Assembly: GCA_015689775.1 (NCBI GenBank)
Contig: WVSR01000002.1
Coordinates: 186,001-250,000 of the forward strand
Length of the DNA: 64,000 nucleotides
Origin: Rhodobacterales bacterium LSUCC0387
GTDB taxonomy: Bacteria > Pseudomonadota > Alphaproteobacteria > Rhodobacterales > Rhodobacteraceae
Direction of reading: 5' to 3'
A program made the position numbers and the translations under genes. Positions 17,487-26,111 of this stretch are shown here, one piece after another. Below the pieces are notes generated by a model that had not been told where the DNA came from, searched no databases, and worked only from the letters and a program-made list of their open reading frames with translations. The stretch's first letter is position 1, and every line of letters starts with the position of its first letter.

Positions 17487-18208
17487 CACAATCCCTCCAT
17501 CTTGTTTTCAAAGAGTGTCTGATTGCGGCCACGAAGCACTATGTCGAAACGGTAAGCGCGAATGTCCATCGGGATCGTGTTCGACATATCCAGTCGTGCA
17601 ACCAGTGTGTTGATGGCTTGGGTTGAAGGTATCGACTGAACAATTGGACAGAGCGCGATGTGAGGGTCGCCTTCGAAATACATTTGGGTGATCAAGCGCT
17701 GTGCAAATCCATCGCCGAAAACCGAAAAATGGATGTGTGCTGGACGCCAGTCATTGCCACCATTGGGCCAGGGGTAGGGGCCTGGCTGAATGGTTTGGAA
17801 GCTATAGCTCCCATCCTCCCCAGAGATGCAACGCCCACAGCCCCCAAAGTTTGGATCAAGCGGTGCAGTGTAGCCATCTTTTTTGTGCCTATAGCGACCG
17901 CCTGCGTTAGCTTGCCAGACTTCGATCAATTTTCCAGGTAACGGGCGGCGATCTTCGTCTATCAGTTTGCCATGCACAATGATGCGCGGGCCGATGGCAG
18001 CTTCCCCAGGATTTGCGTAGTTCAGGATCAAATTGTCATCCAACGCCCCAAGCATGTTATGGCCAAATGTTGGCCCAGTCATCTCAGTTTCAGTCGGATC
18101 ATAGTGGAGAAGCGCATGGGCTGGCGAACGCAAGATTGAACTGCGATAGTCTGGTGCTAGTGGTGCGGGGTGCCAGTCCAAATCACGAGCAGAAATTAAT
18201 CCTGTCAT
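17486..18208 (-). CDS. pcaH: Protocatechuate 3,4-dioxygenase beta subunit
   Basis: Iron(III)-bearing beta chain, 240 residues. Likely iron ligands are visible: Tyr in DGYTAPLDP, Tyr in QPGPYPWPNG, and two His in PAHIHFSVFG. The N-terminal region LAPDYRSSILRSP is typical of PcaH. An AAGGGGAAG ribosome-binding site stands 4-12 bases before the ATG. It is second in the operon, 51 bases after pcaC, and its stop shares a base with the pcaG start. The HG order is the usual one. Confidence 0.93.
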   Translation of the reverse strand: MTGLISARDLDWHPAPLAPDYRSSILRSPAHALLHYDPTETEMTGPTFGHNMLGALDDNLILNYANPGEAAIGPRIIVHGKLIDEDRRPLPGKLIEVWQANAGGRYRHKKDGYTAPLDPNFGGCGRCISGEDGSYSFQTIQPGPYPWPNGGNDWRPAHIHFSVFGDGFAQRLITQMYFEGDPHIALCPIVQSIPSTQAINTLVARLDMSNTIPMDIRAYRFDIVLRGRNQTLFENKMEGL

Positions 18209-18259
18209 ATCACTTCCCCTTTAATGCGGATGATCTGTGTCGTAGTGGCATCTGGTGGA

Positions 18260-18643
18260 TCATGGACGCTCTTCCATTTCGCTGAAGGTCTGTTTTGTGA
18301 GTTTGATGGCATGGTTTGCCTTCGGCACTCCTGCGTAGATCGCCACATGTAGAAATGCTTGCATTATATCTTCTTTGGAAGCGCCAGTGCGCGCCGTAGC
18401 GCGGATATGCATTGGTATTTCCTCGAAGTTTCCGGTTGCAGCCAGTAGAGCAAGCGTTAGCATCGAGCGCTCACGATAGCTGATTGTCTCATCGGCCCAG
18501 ACTGTGCCCCATGCACTCTCGGTGATTAATGTTTGAAATGGTTCGTCAAAGGCTGTTTTTGCCGCTTCGGCACGGTCGACATGAGCGTCGCCCAGAACTG
18601 AGCGACGTGCCTGCATGCCTTTTTGGTGACGCTCGGACAACAT
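18260..18643 (-). CDS. pcaC: 4-carboxymuconolactone decarboxylase
   Basis: AhpD-like all-helical enzyme of 127 residues removing CO2 from 4-carboxymuconolactone to give 3-oxoadipate enol-lactone. The N-terminus ERHQKGMQARRSVLG and the region WADETISYRERSMLTLALLAA are diagnostic, with HIRATARTGASKEDI near residue 85. The ATG at 18643 (MLSERHQ) gives the normal family length; the longer frame would run into the divergent LysR promoter region. It is first in the leftward pca operon. Confidence 0.92.
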   Translation of the reverse strand: MLSERHQKGMQARRSVLGDAHVDRAEAAKTAFDEPFQTLITESAWGTVWADETISYRERSMLTLALLAATGNFEEIPMHIRATARTGASKEDIMQAFLHVAIYAGVPKANHAIKLTKQTFSEMEERP

Positions 18644-18736
18644 TATTCTCCATAATAAGTTCAACCTTGTCCCATTATATATCATTATTTTGCTTTTTAT
18701 ATTGATTTTATCGGCACATAATATACCAAATATGTT
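18644..18736. promoter_or_regulatory. Divergent pcaC/LysR control region
   Basis: This 93-base, very AT-rich segment separates the pca operon from the divergent LysR gene and should hold both promoters and the regulator site. Several TTAT/ATAA half-sites are present (ATAATAAG, CATTATATAT), but I could not settle on one LysR T-N11-A box. Confidence 0.45.
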
Positions 18737-19648
18737 ATGAATTGGGATCAGCATCTAAATCTTCGGCACGTTCGAACCTTCCTTGAAATTGCTCGTGCCG
18801 AAAGCGTGTCGCTGGCAGCGGAGAGGTTAAGGATCACTCAGCCAGCGGTGTCACGCAGCCTGAAAGAGTTGGAGCAGATGCTTGGCGTGCGACTGTTCGA
18901 TCGCGTCGGCCGGCGGCTTAGACTAAATGAGGCCGGGCGTGTATTTCAGGGCCATGCAAGCGCGTCGATCACCGAGCTCATGCGAGGAGCAGAACGCCTT
19001 ACAGTTGATGGCGAACTAACGACACGTTTATCAATTGGGGTTTTACCGACGGCTGCGACGGATCTGCTTCCTCGAGCAGCTCTGGCATTCCGAAAGGAAA
19101 TGCCACATGTGCGCTTGCAAATTCAATCAGGGCCAAACTGGCTTCTTTTCAATCAGTTGCGAGACGGGCAAGTTGATCTGGTGGTTGGAAGAATGCCAGA
19201 GCGAGACACTCGAACAGGTGTTACCTTCCAGCAACTCTACATAGAGGATGTTGTCCTCGTCTGCCGTCCCGGCCATCCCATACTACTCGAGCCAGTACCG
19301 GAGCAGAAGGTCGAGGGCTATACGTTAATCTTACCTCCGCAGGGTGCGGTTATTTCTCAAACGGTCGAGCGATACCTCTCCAGTATTGGTTTGCCGGAGA
19401 TACGTGCAGCCTATGAGACTGTTGCACTTCCAGTGGGGCGTAAGCTTGTTCGTCTCTCGGATGCGCTGTGGTTCATCTCACATGGAGTGGTTGCCGACGA
19501 ATTGAAAGAAGGAACGCTGGTTGCTGTGGCATTGTCTTCACCTTTGCTTTCCGGCCCTGTTGGATTCAGCGTAGCAAGAGGAGCGCCAATCAATGTTGAG
19601 CGCAGTGTCTTCGCCGAATGCCTGCAATTTGCTGCATCTAAGCAATAG
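18737..19648 (+). CDS. pcaQ: LysR-family regulator of the pca operon (PcaQ-like)
   Basis: A 303-residue LysR protein with an N-terminal winged helix (residues ~9-66; SLAAERLRITQPAVSRSLKEL is split over the recognition helix) and a periplasmic-binding-like effector domain. The N-terminus NLRHVRTFLEIAR and its position directly divergent from pcaC are typical of PcaQ, which in rhizobia and roseobacters activates pca genes in response to beta-carboxymuconate or its lactone. The assignment rests on context plus general similarity. Confidence 0.8.
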   Translation: MNWDQHLNLRHVRTFLEIARAESVSLAAERLRITQPAVSRSLKELEQMLGVRLFDRVGRRLRLNEAGRVFQGHASASITELMRGAERLTVDGELTTRLSIGVLPTAATDLLPRAALAFRKEMPHVRLQIQSGPNWLLFNQLRDGQVDLVVGRMPERDTRTGVTFQQLYIEDVVLVCRPGHPILLEPVPEQKVEGYTLILPPQGAVISQTVERYLSSIGLPEIRAAYETVALPVGRKLVRLSDALWFISHGVVADELKEGTLVAVALSSPLLSGPVGFSVARGAPINVERSVFAECLQFAASKQ

Positions 19649-19800
19649 TCAACAAGTGCCCATAATTTGCTGTGCGCTAAAAAAGTGATCAATATTCTCG
19701 GTTGGAACAAAGCGCACAACACATGGCGTCTCAGACATTAATATTTGGAGTGCTTCCAGAGAGCTCTAAGATAAATTGTGGAAATAATCTATTTTAGCAG

Positions 19801-21690
19801 TCATTTGCTTGGCATTCCTTTTGGCCGCATGAGCCGTTTTTGCGCAACAATTCTAAAGGGCGCATTTGCTGCGCCATAGCCGTCGTAATGATCGATACGT
19901 TGAACAATTTCAAAGAATAAAGCACCCGCAAAAGGCTTACCATAAAGCTGGTAGAATGCGCCATCTTGATCCTCGTCGTAAAGGATGTTGAGCGCTTTCA
20001 TTCGCGTTAAATTTTCATGTTTAATTGAAAAACGAGCCTGTAGATCGTGGTAGTAATTCTCGGTCATTTCTAACGATTCAAAGCCACGCTCTTGCATGCC
20101 TACTGCAGTTTTAAAAATGTCTTCTGTTCTCAAGGCTACATGTTGCACAGCACCTGTAAAGCGCTCTGCCAAAAATCTGCCTGCTACAGTTCTGTGAGTC
20201 TCTGCACCATTAAGGGTTATTCTAATCGAGCCATTTTTTGCTTTAATTGCTTGGCTCCTGACGAGTCCGTCAGGATCGATAACATCCACCATGGGCGCTC
20301 GATCCATGTCAAAAATGGAAGTGTAGAACAATGACCAGCTGAGCATTTCATCATAGCTCATAGTTTCTGCCAAGTGATCAATTTGCGTCAGCCCAGCCTG
20401 ATTTTCGATGTTGTTCTCAACTGGGACAAATTCGACATCCCACACATTTGATAATCCGCTATCTTTATCAATAAAATGCATGACGCTGCCCGCAACATTA
20501 TGAATTGCAGGGATGTCCAACTCACCCGAAGCGACCTGTTGTGTGAAAGGTTTCGCCGCCAGCGCTTGCGCTCGTTTTATAGTGTCGGATGCGTTGTTCA
20601 CTAATACGCCAATGTCGCAAATGCTCGTACCATTTGCTACGAAAGATGAATGGCTAAAGCCGGTTTTTTCAGTATTTAACAGAATGCGGATTTCACCTTG
20701 CTGCCAGAGCTCAAGTTTTTTTGAAACGTGGTTTCCTACATGTGAAAAGCCCATTGACTTTAATTGGTGGCATAGCGCCTCAGCTTCATTTCCATCAGTT
20801 CCGAATTCAATGAATGCGACCCCTTGTACTTCTACCCTTGGCGGTAAATTGGGCATTGGGACAGTGATGTCGGGTTCGCTTTTGCGAACATCATCCATGA
20901 GTGCCACTAAAGAACGGTAGCCATCTCTTGCTAATCCTTTCGGTAGCCCACCGCGGAATTGGTCATTAAATATTTCCAGACTTATTGGTCCGTTATACCC
21001 AGTTGCCATGACGGCTCGCATGAAGTCAGTTACAGCAAGGTCTCCTTCACCGGGCATGTTTCTAAAATGCCGAGACCAGTAGAAAAGGTCCATTTCAATT
21101 AAAGGCGCGTCTGCTAACTGAACAAAAAATATTTTATCGCCGGGAATACTGCGGATCGTATTAGGGTCTATTTTTCTTGCCAAGGAATGAAAGCTGTCAA
21201 GGATCACGCCGATATTAGGATGGTCTGCGCGTCTCACAATCTCCCAAGCATCACGGTGATCGTACACATGCCTACCCCATGCTAAGGCTTCATAGCCCAC
21301 GCGAATGTTGTAAGTTGCAGCTAGTTCCCCAAGATCTTGGAAATCTGCGGCGGCGCGATCAATTCCACCTAGCCCATCTGGGCGGGTAGAGGAGCAGAAC
21401 AAAATCAAATCCGTGCCTAATTCTTGCATCGTGTCGAATTTGTACCGTGCTCTATCAAACGCTTTTTGGCGTGCTTCTCCAGTGAGCCCCTCAAAATCTC
21501 TAAATGGCTGAAAGAGCGTTATTTCAAGGCCATGATCACGGATCATGTCCCCAATCTCGCGCGGCGTCCCACTATCTGCAACAAAATCTTGTTCGAAAAT
21601 CTCTATGCCCTTGAAGCCTGCTGCGGCGATAGCTTCAAGCTTTTCTCTTAGGTTGCCAGATATAGAAACTGTCGCGATAGAAGTCTTCAT
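19801..21690 (-). CDS. quiC: 3-dehydroshikimate dehydratase, two-domain QuiC type
   Basis: Makes protocatechuate from 3-dehydroshikimate. The N-terminal ~290 residues form a sugar-phosphate-isomerase-like TIM barrel with probable metal ligands Glu in GYEALAW, Asp in ILDSFHSL, Gln in FFVQLADA and Glu in SLEIFND. The C-terminal ~330 residues resemble 4-hydroxyphenylpyruvate dioxygenase (HVALRTEDIF, LFFEIVQR), the fused form first known from Pseudomonas QuiC1. At 629 residues the length is normal. It starts overlapping the stop of the small AroE-like fragment by 4 bases. The product feeds the pca operon 3 kb away. Confidence 0.88.
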   Translation of the reverse strand: MKTSIATVSISGNLREKLEAIAAAGFKGIEIFEQDFVADSGTPREIGDMIRDHGLEITLFQPFRDFEGLTGEARQKAFDRARYKFDTMQELGTDLILFCSSTRPDGLGGIDRAAADFQDLGELAATYNIRVGYEALAWGRHVYDHRDAWEIVRRADHPNIGVILDSFHSLARKIDPNTIRSIPGDKIFFVQLADAPLIEMDLFYWSRHFRNMPGEGDLAVTDFMRAVMATGYNGPISLEIFNDQFRGGLPKGLARDGYRSLVALMDDVRKSEPDITVPMPNLPPRVEVQGVAFIEFGTDGNEAEALCHQLKSMGFSHVGNHVSKKLELWQQGEIRILLNTEKTGFSHSSFVANGTSICDIGVLVNNASDTIKRAQALAAKPFTQQVASGELDIPAIHNVAGSVMHFIDKDSGLSNVWDVEFVPVENNIENQAGLTQIDHLAETMSYDEMLSWSLFYTSIFDMDRAPMVDVIDPDGLVRSQAIKAKNGSIRITLNGAETHRTVAGRFLAERFTGAVQHVALRTEDIFKTAVGMQERGFESLEMTENYYHDLQARFSIKHENLTRMKALNILYDEDQDGAFYQLYGKPFAGALFFEIVQRIDHYDGYGAANAPFRIVAQKRLMRPKGMPSK

Positions 21691-21917
21691 GCCATATCTC
21701 CATTGGGTATGAGGTCTGATCGAACGCGACTTTCATCAAGGGGCAGATTAGCAAAATGTGCCCACGCACGTACTCTTTGATAGAAGAACAATTCATATCC
21801 AGAAATAACGTCCAATCCCTTCGTTTCTGCATTTTGAAGGAACTCAGTATTTATAGGGGTGTAATGAGCGATATTGTCACCAATAGGGCCAAGATGAAGA
21901 TCGATTTTGTTGACCAT
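21687..21917 (-). pseudogene. Shikimate/quinate dehydrogenase (AroE) C-terminal remnant
   Basis: A 76-residue frame resembling only the last part of AroE-type dehydrogenases: a GDNIAHYTPINTEFL stretch (in place of ADIVYxPxxTxFL), KGLDVISGYELFFYQ, then AHFANLPLDESRVRSDL (in place of the FTGxxxDxxxMRxxF tail). The substrate-binding domain and nucleotide site are absent; an in-frame stop lies 8 codons before the alternative GTG start at 21923. It still has GGGGAA 6 bases before its ATG and is coupled to quiC by ATGA. It may survive as a leader for quiC translation. The AroE assignment is by eye. Confidence 0.5.
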
Positions 21918-22031
21918 GAACACTTCCCCAGGGAGCTGTGAGCCTCACTTGGCGCCTCTAGCGTTGTGTTCATCATTTATATTCCATCACTTAACGTCAA
22001 ATATTTATATAATCGTATCATTAACATGATG

Positions 22032-22958
22032 TTACTTTGATGAGCGGTACCAAGGCCCGTCTTTTACTGCTCGTTCCAACTGTCGTTGAAAATGACCTAT
22101 TGTGTCTTCTGCAAAACGCGAGAGCACGCGGCCTTTTTTACGAGCGACATATGATTTGATAGGGACATCGGGGACCAGTGGCCGTCGCACCAATCCGGGC
22201 ATATATACCTCAGCCACCGAAAACTCATCAATAACTGCCACCCCCAAACCGTGTCTGACTAGGCTAACAACGGTTTGAGCAAAGCGTCCGCGCATTGCAT
22301 GATTAATCTCAATACCAGCCTGTAGAAAAGGTTTAGCCAATAGCGCTCCATATGGATCATTCGGATCGACGCCGATCACAGGCTCCTTAGCAAGGTCCAA
22401 GGCTGAAATACTCTTATTCTTGGACAGCCTGTGGCCTTCGGGCATAATGGCTACTAGCCGCCCCTCTGCGATCTCTTCATTATCAATTGCTGCATTTTCT
22501 ACAGGTGAGCTCATAATGACAAATTCTCCTCTTTCAAGAAGAAGGTAATCAACTGTCTCCTCAATTTTTAGAACATTCATGTCGACAAATAAGTCGCCAT
22601 ACATGCCCCTTACGTTCTGCAAAACTCGTGCAGCGATAAATTGTGCGATTGAAGGTGCAGTAGCGAATGATAGCCTTACATCTTCGCCACACTTAAGTGA
22701 GCTGACTGCAGCATTTAGGCTTTCAACTTGCCGGTATACTTCTCGCACCTGATCAAATACGCGACTTGCTTCAACTGATGGTATGAACACGCCAGCTTTT
22801 CGCTCAAATAATCGTATTCCAAGCGTTTCTTCAGCATGCTTTACAAGCCGGCTAATCCCTGGGGCGGAAACATTTAAGAGCCCTGCTGCTCCTGAAATCG
22901 TGCCCGTTAGCATAACAGCACGTATCACTTCAATTTGTCGTAAGGTCAAGTCGTGCAT
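22032..22958 (-). CDS. LysR-family transcriptional regulator
   Basis: A 308-residue LysR protein: winged helix at residues ~5-64 (GTISGAAGLLNVSAPGISRL) and an effector domain with a family-typical VSLVRHGLGVAVIDEF. The ATG at 22958 has GGGAG 9 bases upstream and is preferred to a TTG two codons earlier. It reads in the same direction as the AroE remnant and quiC, 114 bases upstream of them, so it probably controls shikimate/quinate breakdown. The effector is unknown. The gene is visibly AT-rich compared with the flanking GC-rich regions. Confidence 0.85.
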   Translation of the reverse strand: MHDLTLRQIEVIRAVMLTGTISGAAGLLNVSAPGISRLVKHAEETLGIRLFERKAGVFIPSVEASRVFDQVREVYRQVESLNAAVSSLKCGEDVRLSFATAPSIAQFIAARVLQNVRGMYGDLFVDMNVLKIEETVDYLLLERGEFVIMSSPVENAAIDNEEIAEGRLVAIMPEGHRLSKNKSISALDLAKEPVIGVDPNDPYGALLAKPFLQAGIEINHAMRGRFAQTVVSLVRHGLGVAVIDEFSVAEVYMPGLVRRPLVPDVPIKSYVARKKGRVLSRFAEDTIGHFQRQLERAVKDGPWYRSSK

Positions 22959-23332
22959 TCGCAAAGCTCCCTACCTTTACGACCACTATAAGATCTTTGT
23001 GGAACGGAAGTCAGCAGAGTTTCACCATTCAAAATGTATATGAGTTTCGGGGTCAAAGTGAGAAGATTGGGTTTTTAAAAAACAAAACGGAATATTAAAG
23101 TTTTTATGAAAAAACCATGGTTCGGCACAGGCTTAATCCTGCCTCCGCAACTACTTTTCTGAATAACTCATTTTAAGCTTCGCTGAATGTCTCTTAATTC
23201 ATAATTCCGGCTTCCATTGGGATGATGGGAGACCAACGGGCTATTCCATAACTTTTGCCATAGCTATTGTGTTCCCACGCATCCGCGATACACTTTTAAG
23301 GCGAGTATATTGTAGTTCTTGGGAGGGATGAC
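22959..23332. other. Non-coding, AT-rich intergenic region
   Basis: About 370 bases between a LysR gene and the CBS protein gene. I see no supported gene. It contains A/T runs near 23070-23110 and a short GC-rich stretch at about 23119-23155 that slightly resembles a tRNA 3' end but has no matching 5' half. A GGGAGGGATG ribosome-binding site ends the region. Confidence 0.5.
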
Positions 23333-23755
23333 ATGACGCCGTTTATGAAAAGCCTTATCGCACGTCCATGCTATACAGTGGGCCCTAAGGCTACACTTTC
23401 GGAAATCATCACGTTGTTGGCAGAGCATAATATTGGTGCCGTTGTCGTAGAAAATGGCTCTGGTCGGGTCCATGGTATCATTTCTGAGCGCGACATTGTG
23501 AGACACCTTGCAACTGAACAAGACCTTGGTGGTTGGATTGCTCGGGATATCATGACAAAGAAAGTTGCTACGGTTACCACTGAGGCTTTGTCATCAGAGA
23601 TGATGCAAGTGATGGCTGATAATAATTGCCGCCACCTGCCAATTCTTCAAGATGGGATGCTAGTGGGTGTAGTTTCAAATAAAGATGTGATGAACCGCAC
23701 GCTTCAGAAGTATCAGGATGAGGCTGAAGCCATGAGGGCGTTCATTAATTCCTGA
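23333..23755 (+). CDS. Tandem CBS-domain protein
   Basis: A 140-residue soluble protein made of two CBS motifs: residues ~10-65 (ATLSEIITLLAEHNIGAVVV, GRVHGIISERDIVRHL) and ~75-130 (LSSEMMQVMADNNCRHLPIL, LVGVVSNKDVMNRTL). Such stand-alone CBS pairs bind adenine nucleotides or related ligands and regulate partners; many alphaproteobacteria carry this exact type. There is a strong GGGAGGG site before the ATG. It is a single-gene unit convergent with the gene at 23766, and no partner is evident. Confidence 0.88.
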   Translation: MTPFMKSLIARPCYTVGPKATLSEIITLLAEHNIGAVVVENGSGRVHGIISERDIVRHLATEQDLGGWIARDIMTKKVATVTTEALSSEMMQVMADNNCRHLPILQDGMLVGVVSNKDVMNRTLQKYQDEAEAMRAFINS

Positions 23756-23765
23756 TTATTGCGGA

Positions 23766-24332
23766 TTATTTCATCATCCGCTCATGCACAGCTTGCATCC
23801 CACGATCTACCATGTCGCTTACCTCAGCAGCATGGTGATGCAATGCAGCCACTAGCTCTGGATCGCTCGATGTTTGGGTCACTGCAATGCCATTTTCTAC
23901 GACTTCGATCTCGGTTTCGATATTCTCACCACGCATGAAGAATACATCTAGCGTTGGGCTTTGAATGATGACTTGTGGATCGTCCCCTGCCTCAACACGA
24001 GCAATCATGCCAGTTACATGGCTCACCAAAGAATTGAATGTATCTGGGTCACTGGTGGTGGTTATTGAGTAGATCCCATTCTCAAGATTGCTCACCTCAC
24101 GATCAATTAAGGTGAAGTTACGAAACAGAGTTTGCATCTCCGCAGTCTCAGCGTCTGTCGTGTTAGTCCCCCGTAGCCCTGGCATGTTATGCTCTTCATG
24201 CCCCATACCATGGCCACCGTGCTGCGCATGAAGCCTGTCGTGCCTTGTCATCATCTGTGCTTCCACGACGTACGCACCTATAGCTAGAGTGCCGAGGGCC
24301 GCCATACCTGCGAAAAGGTGGCGTTTATTCAT
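23766..24332 (-). CDS. Membrane-anchored exported protein, His/Met-rich N-terminus
   Basis: A 188-residue protein of unknown function. After a signal anchor (residues ~5-25, LFAGMAALGTLAIGAYVV) comes a His/Met-rich segment (MMTRHDRLHAQHGGHGMGHEEHNM) given here in pieces: MMTRHDRLHAQ then HGGHGMGHEEHNM, which could bind copper. The rest is a helical domain with LIDREVSNLENGIYSITTT-type sequence (IDREVSNLENGIYS) and ends ALHHHAAEVSDMVDRGMQ. The ATG at 24332 is the likely start. CopC, CopD and a cytochrome c lie 2-3 kb away, which supports a metal-related role, but no function is assigned. Confidence 0.7.
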   Translation of the reverse strand: MNKRHLFAGMAALGTLAIGAYVVEAQMMTRHDRLHAQHGGHGMGHEEHNMPGLRGTNTTDAETAEMQTLFRNFTLIDREVSNLENGIYSITTTSDPDTFNSLVSHVTGMIARVEAGDDPQVIIQSPTLDVFFMRGENIETEIEVVENGIAVTQTSSDPELVAALHHHAAEVSDMVDRGMQAVHERMMK

Positions 24333-24452
24333 GGGATAGGCCTTTCTATACTTTGACGACACTAAATCAGCGTGGCTTACTTCATGCAAGCCTACTGATC
24401 CCCGCATGAGTATCAGATACACCAGTGTTGACAGTTCGTTGTTGTCGACAAA

Positions 24453-24905
24453 TTGCAACAGTCCGTGGTGCTGGGCCTTATCTATGGCAGCGTCCTGTTC
24501 TTTCCGCACGGTGTTCGGGTGCTTGCGGCCTACTTATTCGGCTGGCGAAGCATCCTCTACCTTCTGCCGATCAGCGCGGTCTACGCGGGCCTAGGCAGCG
24601 ATCCTGGCATTACGGTTGATGAACGTCTTCTCGCGTCGGGTAGTCTTGTAGACTGCGTCCTGACCTTTGAGGTGTTCAGCCGCTTTTATTTTATCGAGCG
24701 GGAATACCTGTCTGTCTCAATGGATTGGAAAACCTTGATCCTCGCCGGCGCTTTTCGCGCTCTAATCAACGCAATCCTTCACTACACCTTAGATGTCACA
24801 GATATGCGTGCCTCTGGTGTTATTTTTGTCGGAGATGTTGATGGGTTTGCAGTAGTGCTCGTAGTGTCAGTGCTCGTCTTCAGATTGCTTCGTGAGATCT
24901 CGTGA
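24453..24905 (+). CDS. Small integral membrane protein of unknown function
   Basis: A 150-residue hydrophobic protein with four probable membrane helices (residues ~5-25, 28-45, 92-112, 125-145). It is divergent from the exported protein at 23766-24332. The frame begins with TTG at 24453; a GTG at 24465 is an alternative start. I do not recognise a family. Codon use resembles its neighbours, and the consistent hydrophobic pattern argues it is a real gene. Confidence 0.6.
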   Translation: MQQSVVLGLIYGSVLFFPHGVRVLAAYLFGWRSILYLLPISAVYAGLGSDPGITVDERLLASGSLVDCVLTFEVFSRFYFIEREYLSVSMDWKTLILAGAFRALINAILHYTLDVTDMRASGVIFVGDVDGFAVVLVVSVLVFRLLREIS

Positions 24906-24953
24906 GCTATCTAGGTAACATATCGTAATTAAATTGTGTTTCGAAGTTGGGTT

Positions 24954-25577
24954 ATGTCTATTGATCGTGAAGTGCATTGGTCTCGAGTTTATGCGACCAA
25001 GGCTGACGAAAAGCTTAGTTGGTATCAAGACAACCCACTGCTCTCCCTTAAGTTGATTGAAGGGTCGGGCATTGGAAAGCATTCGTCTGTAATTGATGTT
25101 GGTAGCGGAACGTCTACCTTGGCTCGCTATCTAATAGAGCAGGGCGTTGGAACAATAACGGTTTTAGACATTGCGCTTGAGGCTCTAGACAGAGGTAAAT
25201 CATCTCTTGGCGATAGCTCTGCGCAGGTAAAGTGGGTTAAAGCCGACATTACAAGCTGGACGCCACCGAAACATACTTTTGATCTTTGGCATGACCGCGC
25301 TGTGTTTCATTTTCTAACCGAAAGTTCAGATCAAACTGCATATATTCTTTGTTTAAATGCGGGTTTGAAGGTTGGTGGTCATGCAATCATTGCCACTTTT
25401 GCGCCTGATGGCCCTGATAAATGCAGTAGTCTTCCTATCGTGAAGTATGACCCAGAAGAGCTCGCATTGTTGCTGGGCCCAAACTTAAGGTTGATCAGAT
25501 ATGAATTCGACCTTCACGAAACACCTTGGGGAAGCAGTCAGTCATTTCAATACAGCCTGTTTCAAAAGGTAAACTAA
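24954..25577 (+). CDS. Class I SAM-dependent methyltransferase
   Basis: A 207-residue protein with the Rossmann-type SAM site: motif I VIDVGSGTSTLARYL near residue 45, motif II acidic VLDIALEALD, and motif IV-like FDLWHDRAVFHFL. The N-terminus HWSRVYATKADEKLSWYQ is typical of a common bacterial methyltransferase group with unassigned substrates. I chose the ATG at 24954 because the upstream GTG start at 24936 has no support. It is probably its own unit and no substrate can be named. Confidence 0.82.
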   Translation: MSIDREVHWSRVYATKADEKLSWYQDNPLLSLKLIEGSGIGKHSSVIDVGSGTSTLARYLIEQGVGTITVLDIALEALDRGKSSLGDSSAQVKWVKADITSWTPPKHTFDLWHDRAVFHFLTESSDQTAYILCLNAGLKVGGHAIIATFAPDGPDKCSSLPIVKYDPEELALLLGPNLRLIRYEFDLHETPWGSSQSFQYSLFQKVN

Positions 25578-25655
25578 TAATACATCACAGAACGGTGAGT
25601 CAACTTTTGTTCCTTAAGTGTTGTGCACGGGTATAGTTTTTCTTACCCTTACGAA

Positions 25656-25967
25656 ATGACGATTATACGCATTTCAGTTTTGGCATTTTTAGTTCTGTCG
25701 GGGACGTTATTTGCTGTAGTGGCAGATGCGCATACGTTAATGGCAGAACAGCACATCACTGTTGCTGAAATGGATGGACATCACGATGTCGCATGCTGTG
25801 ACGAGATCAAACATTCTGCTTCAACCTGCTCAGTGTTTATGGCTGTCCTAGCGCCCACCCACACCTTACAGATTGTTGCGCAGCAAGCGTCTATTGTCTT
25901 TATGACAGATACCATCTTGCCAAATGGTTTCATCTTGCCACGGCTCAGGACGCCACCACGAGGATGA
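25656..25967 (+). CDS. Small exported Cys/His-containing protein
   Basis: A 103-residue protein with an N-terminal hydrophobic signal (residues ~3-24, ISVLAFLVLSGTLFAVV) and a short domain with HHDVACCDE and STCSVFMAVL, i.e. clustered His and Cys that could bind a metal. It resembles in style the small secreted proteins that sit in front of copper genes in alphaproteobacteria (DUF2946/CopL-like), but I cannot place it firmly. It is 144 bases upstream of the cytochrome c gene. Confidence 0.55.
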   Translation: MTIIRISVLAFLVLSGTLFAVVADAHTLMAEQHITVAEMDGHHDVACCDEIKHSASTCSVFMAVLAPTHTLQIVAQQASIVFMTDTILPNGFILPRLRTPPRG

Positions 25968-26111
25968 AGCTGGTCATTCAAGGGCGGATACGTTTCGCCT
26001 TCATGACGCAGGTAAAAATTTTCCAGTGGTAATGGCGATAGGTCCACTCTCCCTAAGTCTTGGGTGACTTGAAATATCGCTTGGTCTTGATCAAATAGGA
26101 CACAATCAGAA

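Noticed and set aside
23115-23155. tRNA 3'-end-like stretch (TTCGGCACAGG then TCCTGCCTCCGCAAC), possible attachment-site remnant
   Set aside because: No complementary acceptor strand or cloverleaf upstream, the T-arm is interrupted, and no integrase or second copy was found in the window.
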